The notes beneath the pieces were generated by a model. It made no database searches, was not told the DNA's origin, and worked only from the letters and a program-made list of their open reading frames with translations. The translations under genes were made by a program, and so were the position numbers. This document shows, one piece after another, positions 43,202-51,324 of a stretch of 64,000 bases of DNA (its first letter is position 1; every line of letters starts with the position of its first letter). The DNA comes from Actinoallomurus purpureus (GTDB lineage Bacteria > Actinomycetota > Actinomycetes > Streptosporangiales > Streptosporangiaceae). The stretch spans positions 806,001 to 870,000 of the forward strand of contig NZ_JAMXMY010000001.1 in the NCBI RefSeq assembly GCF_024055795.1, given 5' to 3'.

Positions 43202-43480
43202 ATGCCTGATCTCCTGACCCACCCGCCCTCCGAAGAGAGCCGATGGCGGGCCATTCCGGGCCGATGGTCCCTGGCCGCGCTCGCCTACGCCTTCGACGAC
43301 GCCGCCCTGCGAAACGCCGAACTGACCGCCGTCCACCGCGCCACCGACACCGAGGCGCCCGGCATCACCGACGCGATCGAACCGCAACGCGCGCGTTTCC
43401 CCGACCTGCCCGCCGAACGGGTCGCCGTAGCCGCCCACCCGGCCGAAGCGCTCATCAACGGCTCCACCCCCTCATCCCCG
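43202..43480 (+). pseudogene. Universal stress protein remnant
   Basis: ALAYAFDDAALRNAELTAVH and FPDLPAERVAVAAHPAEALI keep the middle of a UspA domain, but the N-terminal FDGS strand and the C-terminal nucleotide loop are missing. After ALINGSTPSS the frame loses coding character. A GGGCCGATGGTCCC dyad (43258-43271) overlaps its 5' part. Confidence 0.55.
43258..43271. promoter_or_regulatory. GGGCC-ATGG-TCCC dyad
   Basis: GGGCCGATGGTCCC is a near-perfect dyad related to the boxes at 35385 and 42918. It lies inside a decayed gene, which could be its former promoter or simply coding sequence. Confidence 0.35.
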
Positions 43481-43870
43481 ATGGCAGTGCCCCGCAGGGC
43501 GCGAGGCAGCGGGCCGGACGCGTGCGCCGCCGCCAGATCACGGCGCACCACGCGGGGGAGACCCGCCGTACGACGGCCGGCTCCTCCTCGAAGAGCCGCG
43601 CGAACCCCGCCGGCCACGGAGTCAGGAAGCGTGAGTCGATCCCCGGCCAGGGACATCAGCAGATCGGTGTCCAGCGCGCCGAGCCCGCGCACAACGGACC
43701 TGCGCCACGGCCAGGTACAACGCCGACAGGCCCGGATCGCGAAGCATCCGCGGGCCGAACACCGTCTCGGCCAAGGGGGACAGGTGACGCCTTGGCGACG
43801 TATGAACTGGCATGTTTTGTCAGCAGGGCGAAGTCTCGCGTAGGAGGCACGATTAACGGAGTCCGCGCGG
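43481..43870 (-). pseudogene. Coding debris, possibly cupin-like protein C-terminus
   Basis: On the minus strand, LAGDRLTLPDSVAGGVRAAL and TAGLPRVVRRDLAAAH have coding bias and faintly resemble the C-terminal domain of JmjC/cupin-4 proteins. Frame breaks occur within 130 codons and there is no clear start. It is recorded as decayed coding sequence of uncertain origin. Confidence 0.25.
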
Positions 43871-44758
43871 TCAGTTCATGGCCAAGGCGCGTTCGAGCGC
43901 AGCTCGGCCTGCCGGTTCCCAGGTCGGTTTGCCCCCGGCGAGACCGAGCCTGCCGTTGCGTCCGATGCTGATCAGGTGCAGGGCGCGCAGGACGGCCCAG
44001 CCGCGAGCCCGCGCGATGGTGGCCTCGTCCGCGTCCTCGTAGGTGCCGAAGAACCGGCTCGCCGTGCCCGCGGGCAGCAGGATCCAGGCGGCTGACAGGT
44101 CGGTCGCGGGATCGCCTGCGCACATCTCGCCGAAGTCGATCACTCCGGAGAGCGTCCCTTCCTGCACGACCACGTTCGCGGGATGCAGATCGCCGTGCAG
44201 CCAAGTCGGCGCCCCGTGCCACGCGGGCGCCGCGACGGCCTCCTCCCAGGTCTCTCGGGCGGCATCAGCGCTCGCGTCGTCGGCTATGACCTCCAACGAG
44301 CTGTTGAACTCGTCCTGCATCCCGGCCAGCGGGATGCCGCGCGTGGGGTTGGCTGGGGCTTCCGCGGGTGCCTGCTGATGCAGGGCCTTAAGAAAACCCG
44401 CGAGGGTCTCGGCCGCGTCAGCGCAGGTGATCGGCGCGTAGTCCGCCGGCTCGCCCTCAACCCAGCGCGTGATCGTCCAGATGTGCTCGAACAGGTCCGA
44501 AGGTTTGCCGATGCGCACCGGGGTAGGCGTCGGCAACGGCAGGCGCTCAGCCAGAACGGGCAGCCACTTCTGCTCGGTGCGCAGCAGGGCCGGGGCGCGC
44601 TCGGTGCGCGGCAAGCGCACGGCCAGTTCCGCCCCGAGGCGCCACTGCTGGTTGTCCCAACCACCGGCGACATCTCGGAGTTCGAGGTCTGCGAGATCCG
44701 GATGCTGTTCCCGCAGCAGCGCTCGCACCAGGTCCTGCTCGAACCTGAACTCGTCCAT
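43871..44758 (-). CDS. Aminoglycoside-phosphotransferase-family kinase
   Basis: This 295-residue protein has a protein-kinase-like fold with the Brenner-type catalytic loop THLHGDLHPANVVV-like sequence (WLHGDLHPANVVVQ, about residue 190) and the metal-binding GVIDFGEMCAGDPATDLSAA. The family phosphorylates antibiotics, sugars or other small alcohols; the substrate is not evident. Length is standard. It is an isolated gene beside a MITE. Confidence 0.9.
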   Translation of the reverse strand: MDEFRFEQDLVRALLREQHPDLADLELRDVAGGWDNQQWRLGAELAVRLPRTERAPALLRTEQKWLPVLAERLPLPTPTPVRIGKPSDLFEHIWTITRWVEGEPADYAPITCADAAETLAGFLKALHQQAPAEAPANPTRGIPLAGMQDEFNSSLEVIADDASADAARETWEEAVAAPAWHGAPTWLHGDLHPANVVVQEGTLSGVIDFGEMCAGDPATDLSAAWILLPAGTASRFFGTYEDADEATIARARGWAVLRALHLISIGRNGRLGLAGGKPTWEPAGRAALERALAMN

Positions 44759-44787
44759 GGATGAGCCTCCAATTCGTCCGCTGGCAA

Positions 44788-45028
44788 GCTAGTGCCGCGT
44801 CAACCAACGTTGGTCGTGTAAAGACCGTGTTGGTTGATCCTCGCCTTTCGGTCGAGCGACTCCCCACCGGGTGGTGGGGCGGGCCGCGGCCGGCCAATGG
44901 ACCCTGCGATGGCGCCGTGATGGGGGCGTCGTCTTGGGTCACGCCGGGCCGGTCCGGCACCGGGGAGGTGCCGTCCGGCTCTCACAACGCCCTATTACAC
45001 GACCAACGATCCTGGACACGGCACTAGC
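44788..45028. mobile_element. 241-bp MITE-like element
   Basis: Imperfect 34-bp terminal inverted repeats, starting GCTAGTGCCG and ending with CGTTGGTCGTGTAA, bound a short non-coding segment. CTAG occurs at both outer ends and may be the 4-bp target duplication. No transposase is encoded, so it needs one in trans. The left end lies 30 bp upstream of the phosphotransferase start and may affect its promoter. Confidence 0.75.
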
Positions 45029-45082
45029 ACCGGACGAACCTACGAGGCCGATCGCCGAGAAAACGCCAAACTGAACGCGACT

Positions 45083-45190
45083 CAGTGAGAATTCGCCAAC
45101 TGCAGTGAGACGGACAGCGATCTTGTGTCAGGTCTACTGAGACCGAATGCCAGATCGATTGAGACTGCGTCAGCTCAGCTGAGACGGGAC
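45083..45190. repeat. Array of TGAGA(C) motifs, insertion-sequence end remnant
   Basis: Five (C/G)(A/T)GTGAGA or CTGAGAC-type motifs occur at about 45085, 45104, 45137, 45159 and 45180, roughly 19-33 bp apart. Repeated transposase-binding boxes of this kind occur at the ends of IS21-like elements. No transposase gene is adjacent. Confidence 0.4.
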
Positions 45191-45324
45191 ACAGGGGACC
45201 ACCCAGACGTCACCCGAAGAGCATTACTGGTGAGCTCCAATATTCGATCTGCCGATATTCCTGGCTCAGAGCCGGGCGGCCCTCTGGGCGCCCGAACCAG
45301 GTGTCGCTGTTCGATCTCCTGCGG

Positions 45325-45409
45325 GAATTCGGATGGGTGCGGCTCCTTTGCAGGGACCCCTTCATCTGCATGGACGTGCGATTTCGCGGTCGGCGACTGA
45401 TCGTTTGTG
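45325..45409 (-). repeat. 85-bp repeat, copy flanking kinase gene on its 3' side
   Basis: The reverse complement, starting CACAAACGATCAGTCGCCGA, matches 47060-47139 at about 80 percent, including GTCCCTGCAAAGGAGCCGCA exactly. A third, partial copy (ATCCCTGCAAAGGGAGCTAC) lies at about 45544, close to the kinase stop. Confidence 0.7.
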
Positions 45410-45567
45410 GCGAGCCCGGATGCGGGCCGGGGAGGACACGCCGGTCGATCTTGTTCCCCTGCTCGTGTGTCATCCTGCGGATTCATGGCGACGGTCTGCC
45501 CAGCGTGCCAGACCGACCTGGCATATCCCCACCTCAGCTCATCCCTGCAAAGGGAGCTACACCCGAG

Positions 45568-46848
45568 CTATTCGGGGCGCAGACACAGCACCAGCGGACG
45601 CCAGCCGCCGGAGGTCCCCTCGGTCGCATGGGCGACGTCGCCGTTCTGCCAGGCGGGGACGGTTCCGGGATTGCACTGGCTGGTGTCGGAGGTCCCGCTG
45701 ATGCGTAGGAGCACCTTGTAGTGTCGGCCGAACGGCTGTGGCAGCCAGCACGGCTCTTTGGTCCAATCGCCGGCGGTTTGAACTACGCAGCCGCCCGTAT
45801 GGGCCCAGTGGGTGTTGAGGCCCCACGCGGCGTAGGCGGCCGGGAGGCCTCCGAAAACGGCCAGGGCCAGGCCGGCACCTGCCCACGTCTTTATTTGTGT
45901 CGTGGTGGTGGTCGGCTGCGTGGGCCGGGTGCCAGAGGGCGGAGCCTCGGGCGGCGGTGCGGCCGTGCCCAGCGCAGGGGTGTGGAGGCCGCCGCCGTAT
46001 TCGGCGACCATGATGGTGACCGAGTCGGGCAGCCAGCTCGTGGCCCCGGGTTCGGCGGAGTCGGCGAGCTGGTCGAGGACGGCGTTCAGGCTGGGCCGAC
46101 TGTCGGGGTTCTTGGCCAGACAGGCTGTGATCAGGCCGGTGAGGTGGGCGGGCAGGTCGGTGAGGTCGGGCGGGTCGTGGCGGATCCTGTAGATGAGCGG
46201 CTCGTAGGGGCCTGCGCCGAATGGGCCGTGGCCGGTGGCCGCGTAGACCAGGACTGATCCGAGGGCGAACACGTCGCTGGCCGGGCCGATCTCCAGCCCA
46301 CGGGTCTGTTCGGGGGACATGAAGGGCGGGGTGCCCATGATCGACCGGGTGTGGTGGGAGGCGTCCAGAGCGCGGGCGATACCGAAGTCGATGACCCGGG
46401 GCCCGTCCTCGGCCAGGATGACGTTGGCGGGTTTGAGGTCGCGGTGGACCAGGCCGCATGCGTGGATGGCGGCCAGGCCTTCGGCCAGCCCGGCCCCCAG
46501 CACGCCGATCGTCTCCGACGGCAGCGGCCCGTGCGCAGTGACGGCCTGGTCCAATGAGGGGCCGGGGACGTAGGCGGTGACCAGCCACGGCGGGTCCGCC
46601 TGCGGGTCAGCGTCGACCACCTGGGCGGTGTAGAAACCGCCCACCTTGCGAGCTGCGGCGACCTCGGCGGCGAACCGCTCACGAAAACGCGCGTCGTCGG
46701 CCAGTTCCGGGCGCACCAGCTTCACCGCCACCGGTCGGCCACCACGGGAGCGTCCCAGGAATACCTGGCCCATCCCGCCGCCGCCCAGCCGACCCAGCAG
46801 GCGGTACTGCCCCACCTGGCGCGGATCGCCCGCCAGCAATGGATCCAT
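45568..46848 (-). CDS. Membrane serine/threonine protein kinase
   Basis: This 426-residue protein has a Hanks-type kinase domain at residues about 12-270: Gly loop GRLGGGGMGQVFLG, VAVKL lysine, catalytic HRDLKPANVIL, VIDFGIARAL and GTPPFMSPEQT. A Pro/Thr-rich linker, one transmembrane helix (AGAGLALAVFGGLPAAYAAW) and an outer domain of about 95 residues with four cysteines follow. It probably senses an extracytoplasmic cue by an unrecognised domain. Inverted 85-bp repeats lie on both sides of the gene. Confidence 0.92.
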   Translation of the reverse strand: MDPLLAGDPRQVGQYRLLGRLGGGGMGQVFLGRSRGGRPVAVKLVRPELADDARFRERFAAEVAAARKVGGFYTAQVVDADPQADPPWLVTAYVPGPSLDQAVTAHGPLPSETIGVLGAGLAEGLAAIHACGLVHRDLKPANVILAEDGPRVIDFGIARALDASHHTRSIMGTPPFMSPEQTRGLEIGPASDVFALGSVLVYAATGHGPFGAGPYEPLIYRIRHDPPDLTDLPAHLTGLITACLAKNPDSRPSLNAVLDQLADSAEPGATSWLPDSVTIMVAEYGGGLHTPALGTAAPPPEAPPSGTRPTQPTTTTTQIKTWAGAGLALAVFGGLPAAYAAWGLNTHWAHTGGCVVQTAGDWTKEPCWLPQPFGRHYKVLLRISGTSDTSQCNPGTVPAWQNGDVAHATEGTSGGWRPLVLCLRPE

Positions 46849-47059
46849 CAGCGCATCCTTACTTCAGAAGAACACCATCGTCTGTCCGGGATGAATCCTT
46901 CCAGGAAATGACCCTTCCGCGAAGAGGGCCTGTGAGGAGGAGACGTCCGGTGAGCCAGGGGTGATGTCACTGTCAAGCGCGCGCCGCGAGGCCGCGACGG
47001 TGAAGCCAGCAACGGCGACACCCATCTGGCTGAATTTCCAGTGCACTCGTCAGCGGGAC
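46849..47059. promoter_or_regulatory. Kinase upstream region
   Basis: No gene is seen. The segment presumably carries the kinase promoter. AT-rich stretches such as AGAAGAACACCATCG lie close to the start, but no clear -35/-10 pair was identified. Confidence 0.3.
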
Positions 47060-47139
47060 ACAACGATCGGACGCCGACCACGAAACCGCACGTCCACGCA
47101 GATGAGGAGGTCCCTGCAAAGGAGCCGCACCCAATTCGG
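47060..47139 (+). repeat. 85-bp repeat, copy flanking kinase gene on its 5' side
   Basis: CACAACGATCGGACGCCGAC and onward is the inverted counterpart of 45325-45409. It ends 38 bp before the histidine phosphatase start. Both copies share the AAACCGCACGTCCACGCAGA-like core with few substitutions. Confidence 0.7.
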
Positions 47140-47176
47140 ATGCCTGGCCTGAGGCCGACGGGGGATCCTGCGTACT

Positions 47177-47728
47177 GTGACGATCTTCTATGTGGTGCAG
47201 CATGGCGAGAAGGAGCGGCTGCCTGGTGACCCAGGATTGACTGATCTTGGCCGCTGGCAGGCCGACCGTACCGCCGTTTGGCTGGGCCGGGCGGGGGTCA
47301 TTGCGGTGTTCAGCAGCCCGATGCGGCGAGCTCGTGAGACTGCCGATGCGATCGCGTCGGTGATCAGCGCTCCGGTCCGCGAGGACCCGCGGTTGCGGAA
47401 GCGGATGAACTGGGACGGTTCACAATCGTTCGAGGACTTCTTGATTGAGTGGGCCGCCTCGGCCCGTGATCGGCATTTCGTGCCTCAGGCCGGCGACACG
47501 TCGTGGCAGGCCGGTGAGCGGTTCCGCTCCTTCCTCCGAGATGTTCCGGTGGAGCTTGGGGTCGTCGCCGTCTGTACTCATGGCGGCGTGACCGTGGACC
47601 TGCTGCGGTCTTTGGCCGGCGACCAGGCACTGGCGCCGCAGTTGCTCGAAGGCATCCCGCCCTGTGCGATCACGACGCTTCAAGATCAGGTGGTCCTGGA
47701 TATCGCTTCGGTGAGTCACCTGCAGTGA
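47177..47728 (+). CDS. Histidine phosphatase superfamily protein
   Basis: This 183-residue phosphoglycerate-mutase-like protein begins MTIFYVVQHGEKERLPGDPG. The usual RHG catalytic triplet is QHG, so the first catalytic Arg is replaced by Gln. SSPMRRARETADAIA and VVAVCTHGGVTVDLLRSLAG, with the second His, are intact. The Arg-to-Gln change may weaken phosphatase activity. The start is a GTG without a strong ribosome site. Confidence 0.87.
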   Translation: MTIFYVVQHGEKERLPGDPGLTDLGRWQADRTAVWLGRAGVIAVFSSPMRRARETADAIASVISAPVREDPRLRKRMNWDGSQSFEDFLIEWAASARDRHFVPQAGDTSWQAGERFRSFLRDVPVELGVVAVCTHGGVTVDLLRSLAGDQALAPQLLEGIPPCAITTLQDQVVLDIASVSHLQ

Positions 47729-47751
47729 GGAGTGGGGCAGTCCTTCGACCA

Positions 47752-48219
47752 TCAAGCTTGGCTCTCAAGGAGGGCATGGGCGTAGGCAGCCCACGGCACC
47801 GCGGCGGCTTCAGCGTGCTTGTGGGTGACCTGATCGCTGTAGCCGAGCATGCGTGCGGCGATCGGCGCCGGAATCTCGCGAACGAGCTCTCGGAGCGCGG
47901 CGTTCCGAGCGGCCTGCAATTCGATGCCCATGTCCCGGATCCGACCCATGAGCGTCTGTGAGTGAAGATGCTGGCCAGCCCGGGTGCTAGGGAAGAGCCA
48001 CGAGCTGCGGCCGCCGGAGGCGGTACGGAGGTTAGGCCGCCTGGCTAGGTGCATGCGGAGCATGGCGGCGAAGGGCTCCGGGACTGGGGCGAGATCCTCG
48101 CCGAGCCTGACGAACATGCCCTCTGCGCTCTCGGTGATGGCATCCACCTCGAGCCGGGCGATGCGGACCAGCGGCTGAGCATAGAGCAGCAGGAACATCA
48201 CAGCGACCCGATCTGATGC
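47752..48219 (-). pseudogene. C-terminal fragment of tyrosine-recombinase-like integrase
   Basis: HASDRVAVMFLLLYAQPLVR and ALRELVREIPAPIAARMLGY match the C-terminal half of a streptomycete-type XerD-like family of about 400-460 residues. An in-frame TGA about 15 bp upstream of this similarity and absence of the N-terminal half show truncation. It ends convergent with the phosphatase gene, 23 bp from its stop. Confidence 0.7.
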
Positions 48220-48398
48220 ATGATTCGACCGTCAGATGCAAGCATCGCAAGCAGACGCAGGTCAAGCGATATGACAGAAGTGATGCCACCAGCTCGGTCG
48301 GAAGCTGTCGGCGACATCTAAAGCGGCACTCTTCCCAGCTCAGGCCAGCGGCAGAGGGGATTCGAGGGCGGCCCGGCGGGGCAGGCGAGGGATTGCAT

Positions 48399-48413
48399 CT
48401 GATACAATATCAG
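48399..48413. promoter_or_regulatory. Palindrome in AT-rich promoter-like segment
   Basis: CTGATACAATATCAG is a perfect 6-bp-arm dyad, followed by CTTTACTTGACATAATGCTT at 48416-48435, which carries TTGACA and TAATGC-like elements. This is a strikingly AT-rich island in the window and resembles a GntR-type operator with promoter. Confidence 0.5.
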
Positions 48414-48519
48414 ACACTTTACTTGACATAATGCTTATTATCGAGCATCTGGGAGAGGCTCCGCGAAGAGGGGCTCGGCCACAGGAAGATGTCACCGCCG
48501 GCCGGCATGCTGCCGCGCC

Positions 48520-48675
48520 ATGACGCCGCGGACTCTCCTGGACATCGACCATGCGCTGCGCACCACAATTTCGGCGCAGGACACCAACAACAACTGGCAC
48601 GACCTGTTCAATGAGAAATACGAGTACATATGCTTTGATGGTTTCAACGATTTCGAAATGTTTGCCAAACACTGA
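48520..48675 (+). CDS. Small unidentified ORF, low GC
   Basis: The 51-codon frame reads MTPRTLLDIDHALRTTISAQ, continues with NNNWHDLFNEKYEYICFDGF, and ends EMFAKH. Its codon use is far more AT-rich than its neighbours, suggesting foreign origin. It lies about 90 bp downstream of the AT-rich promoter-like segment. It could be an intact small protein or the start of a truncated gene. Confidence 0.4.
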   Translation: MTPRTLLDIDHALRTTISAQDTNNNWHDLFNEKYEYICFDGFNDFEMFAKH

Positions 48676-48750
48676 GCCTGTTCCATGTGGACGCCCTCGC
48701 CCCAATGGGACGTACCCTCCCCTTCAGGGCCTGGTCCTCGACACCACATC

Positions 48751-48786
48751 CGATACCGGACAGAAGTTGGATTCTGTCCGGTATCG
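48751..48786. repeat. Perfect 15-bp hairpin
   Basis: CGATACCGGACAGAA and TTCTGTCCGGTATCG form a perfect 15-bp stem with loop GTTGGA. No T-run follows on the plus strand. It directly precedes GTCTCG/GTCTCA motifs at 48812-48856 that resemble IS21-type ends. Confidence 0.6.
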
Positions 48787-48869
48787 ACATTTATAGGTCG
48801 AATGTCCCAGAACGGTGTATGTCCCGTCTCGCCGAACTTGGCCCCCGTCTCACTAAAGTGGCCTCACCA

Positions 48870-49320
48870 CCATCGGCTCATCGGCCGGCTGGGACGCCCA
48901 GCCGTCGCCCTCGCCTGCTCCGAGGCATGGATAATTCACCTGCGATGGGTAGCCCAAGGCCGATTCCAAAACGCGCGAACCGAACGATTCAACCGACTAC
49001 TTAGCCCCGATTGGCGGGTAAACCGCGAAAGCTCGATTCTTCACGCAGCGCTCTATCCAGAGGTCACCGCACTTACCGGCATCCTGGCATCTACCTATTG
49101 GAGAAGTCTGGCCCTATCGGCGGACCACCACGACGCCGGACGCTTCTACCGTGAGGTCCGCGAACGTGTCTTCGCCGACTTTCAGGGACCGGCCGACGGT
49201 TACGATCCGATACGCCAATGGCGAGAGGAGCAAATGATGCCCTACCAATCCGGAGGGCCACCAGCACCACAGAACGTCACCGCAACGGCGAACCAACACA
49301 ATTACTGCGACGCACATTGA
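48870..49320 (+). pseudogene. C-terminal coding fragment, possibly TniQ-like
   Basis: GRFQNARTERFNRLLSPDW, ALYPEVTALTGILASTYWRS and FYREVRERVFADFQGP are well-formed coding sequence ending at a TGA at 49320. The pattern faintly resembles the C-terminus of actinobacterial TniQ-type proteins. The N-terminus is replaced by insertion-sequence-end motifs around 48800-48870, so the gene is truncated. Confidence 0.4.
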
Positions 49321-49382
49321 CGTCCCTGCTTGAACCTTTCGAGCATTAGGGGTACCGACGAAAGTCACCCCCTTAGAGTGTC

Positions 49383-49419
49383 AAAACAGCCCCCGAGCTT
49401 CCGGCTCGGGGGCTGTTTT
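49383..49419. terminator. Bidirectional rho-independent terminator
   Basis: AAAACAGCCCCCGAG and CTCGGGGGCTGTTTT form a perfect 15-bp stem with a 7-base loop. Four A's on one side and four T's on the other make it functional in both directions, between the fragment ending at 49320 and the minus-strand remnant ending near 49373-49505. Confidence 0.9.
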
Positions 49420-49504
49420 CACTGCTAGTGAGCAACGGCTCGGCAGCGCTGTACAGGTCAGCGACCTCTCTGCCAGCCTCCGCGATCACCTGCGGATGGG
49501 CCCT

Positions 49505-49830
49505 TCGGTGGGGAAGCCCGTCGGCCCGGGAGTGTGGCCGCGCCGTAGGGTCACGCCGTGGTTGAGCGCGGCCCGTTCGGCGTTGTTCAGTTCGGCGGTG
49601 CGGAGGAAGTCGGCGACCATGCCCGGCATGTCGAGGGTGACCGGCAGCTCCGGGGCCGGGGTGTCCTCGTGACCGGCTGACGCCGTGCTCGCGGGCCAGG
49701 GCGGCGATGGATCGGCCGTTCAGGTAGGCGGTGCGGACGGCGGTGGTCTTGTCGGTCTTGATGGTCGGGCGGTGGCCGCCCAACGTCGTGAACGCGCCCG
49801 CGTCCGAAGCCAACGCCGGCAACGCGGGGG
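49505..49830 (-). pseudogene. HTH-domain protein pseudogene
   Basis: RPTIKTDKTTAVRTAYLNGR and SIAALAREHGVSR form a Hin-like HTH. After SR the frame shifts by one base into EDTPAPELPVTLDMPGMVAD, then FLRTAELNNAERAALNHGVT, before ending. Both halves read as one ancestral small HTH protein broken by a frameshift near 49670. Confidence 0.5.
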
Positions 49831-50031
49831 CCGATCACGACCCAGTCCGGCGTGGCGGGACCCGGTGGAACCTTCGTAATCACCGCATGAGTCATGTCCG
49901 GCTGCCGGCTGCGGCGGGGTTGTGATCGCACCGCGTGCCGATCGTCCCTTCCCGCGGACGGTGATGTGTGGCACCCGCGAATAAGCCGCGTGTGCCACGC
50001 AACCCAGACACCCACAATCAAGGAGCACGAC

Positions 50032-50640
50032 ATGCGTCGTCTTCTCAAGCAGCGCCTTCTGACCGTGCTGCCCGGCTACCTGCCCATCATCGATGGCGGA
50101 ATCGCCCCGGTGACCATCGTCGCCGAGGACCGTACGGACGTTCAGGTCATCCTGGAGGGCGTCGGCCTCACGAGGATCCCCGAGCGAGCCATCCTGGACC
50201 CCACCCACAGCGAAAACGTCCTCTTCAGGTGTGATCGCTTGTGGAAGTGGGGCGGGCTCCTCAAGGCGGTCACCGTCCGTGTTCCGTGTGGCTTCGACTT
50301 CATCAAGGTGCACACGCGGGGCCGGATCACCGTGACCGGCCCGGTCGGGTACGCATACCTGGAGGCCACCAAGAGCATCGAGGTCGAGGAGATCCCTTCG
50401 AACTCCTCGGTTTCTTTGAGGACCACACGCCGCTACGGCCACCCCATCACGGTCGGGAAGACCAGCGGTGACCTCGCGGCGTGGACCAAGGGTGGGTCCG
50501 TGCAGATCGAGGCGGACAACCCCCACTCCCTCTTCATCAGCACCATTGGAGGCGACATCGATGTCCACGGCCGCTGGGACGACCAGGCCCTGGACATCCA
50601 CGACGACAGCGGGCGCGTGACCCTTCGCAAGGACACCTGA
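50032..50640 (+). CDS. Uncharacterised beta-rich protein
   Basis: This 202-residue protein is rich in alternating beta strands (PVTIVAEDRTDVQVILEGVG, KVHTRGRITVTGPVGYAYLE, ATKSIEVEEIPSNSSVSLRT, LFISTIGGDIDVHGRWDDQA). The pattern resembles the adhesin-like beta-helix of DUF4097 proteins. There is no signal peptide. AAGGAGCACGAC gives an excellent ribosome site before ATG 50032. It stands alone, with strong terminators behind it. Function is unknown. Confidence 0.75.
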   Translation: MRRLLKQRLLTVLPGYLPIIDGGIAPVTIVAEDRTDVQVILEGVGLTRIPERAILDPTHSENVLFRCDRLWKWGGLLKAVTVRVPCGFDFIKVHTRGRITVTGPVGYAYLEATKSIEVEEIPSNSSVSLRTTRRYGHPITVGKTSGDLAAWTKGGSVQIEADNPHSLFISTIGGDIDVHGRWDDQALDIHDDSGRVTLRKDT

Positions 50641-50681
50641 CCCGCCACGGGTGACGGCCGCCGGCCGTCATCTGCCACCAA

Positions 50682-50740
50682 GGCTTCGGCACCAGCCGAA
50701 GCCCCCCGAAACAGAGGCCCGGCACCAGCCGGGCCTTTCT
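50682..50740 (+). terminator. Tandem hairpin terminator
   Basis: GGCTTCGGC-ACCA-GCCGAAGCC (50682-50703) is followed by AGGCCCGGC-ACCA-GCCGGGCCT (50715-50736) and TTTCTGTTT. Both loops are ACCA. A third hairpin, GACGGCC-GCC-GGCCGTC, precedes them at about 50652. Confidence 0.85.
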
Positions 50741-51324
50741 GTTTACCCATCGGTGACGTCCACGAGGCCGCCAGTCTCCGAGCTGCGAGAGCAAAATACG
50801 GCCCCTGTCAGTTCTTCCCCAAGCTGGGGGAAGATCTTCAGCTTGCGCCGCGATGTCGCAGCCAAGGACCTCCTCGCGGTGAGGTGAGGTGAGGTCACCC
50901 AGGCCACCGAGTCGCCAAGCAGCCCTGCGCATACGAAGGTCATGGGGCTATGCCCACCGGCGGCCTCGACGAGTGGAAGATGATCTTCATTAGCGTGGAA
51001 ACCGGTGCTCCCTCGTGCTGCTCCGCTGCTGGTCAGCGAGTTTCGTCGGTAGCCCCATTAGGGTCGTCGGCCGCCGATCCGGATCGACGCCGCTGTCTCA
51101 GCGCAGGCGCTTTCAGTCCACAGGGACCACCTTGCTGAGACGAACCCGATCGCAGGGCCACCCTAGTGAGACGACAGTCAGATCGCAGCTCGATCGCCCA
51201 GCGAAACCGCAGGTCGCGGGCGCGTCTCCGGGGGCCACCTTAATGAGACGAGGCCACTTTGCTTGAGACAGGACATGTACTCCGCTCATGGCCCGCCTCA
51301 TGATCAACGAGACGGACGGGCAGG
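50741..51324. other. Insertion-sequence debris
   Basis: No intact gene is seen. CTTCCCCAAGCTGGGGGAAG (about 50814) is a short perfect hairpin, and GGTGAGGTGAGGTGAGG at about 50878 is a tandem repeat. TGAGACGA motifs at 51137, 51170 and 51244 and CTTGAGACAG at about 51262 resemble repeated boxes at IS ends. Confidence 0.45.

Noticed and set aside
45177-45486. Protein reading KSHVHADEGVPAKEPHP shared with the copy near 47090
   Set aside because: Similarity follows the DNA repeat in all frames and shows no codon-level constraint, so it is not taken as coding.
49895-50031. Upstream start (MTHAVITKVPPGPATPDW) for the minus-strand HTH pseudogene
   Set aside because: It lies in another frame and resembles no HTH-protein N-terminus, so it was not joined to the remnant.
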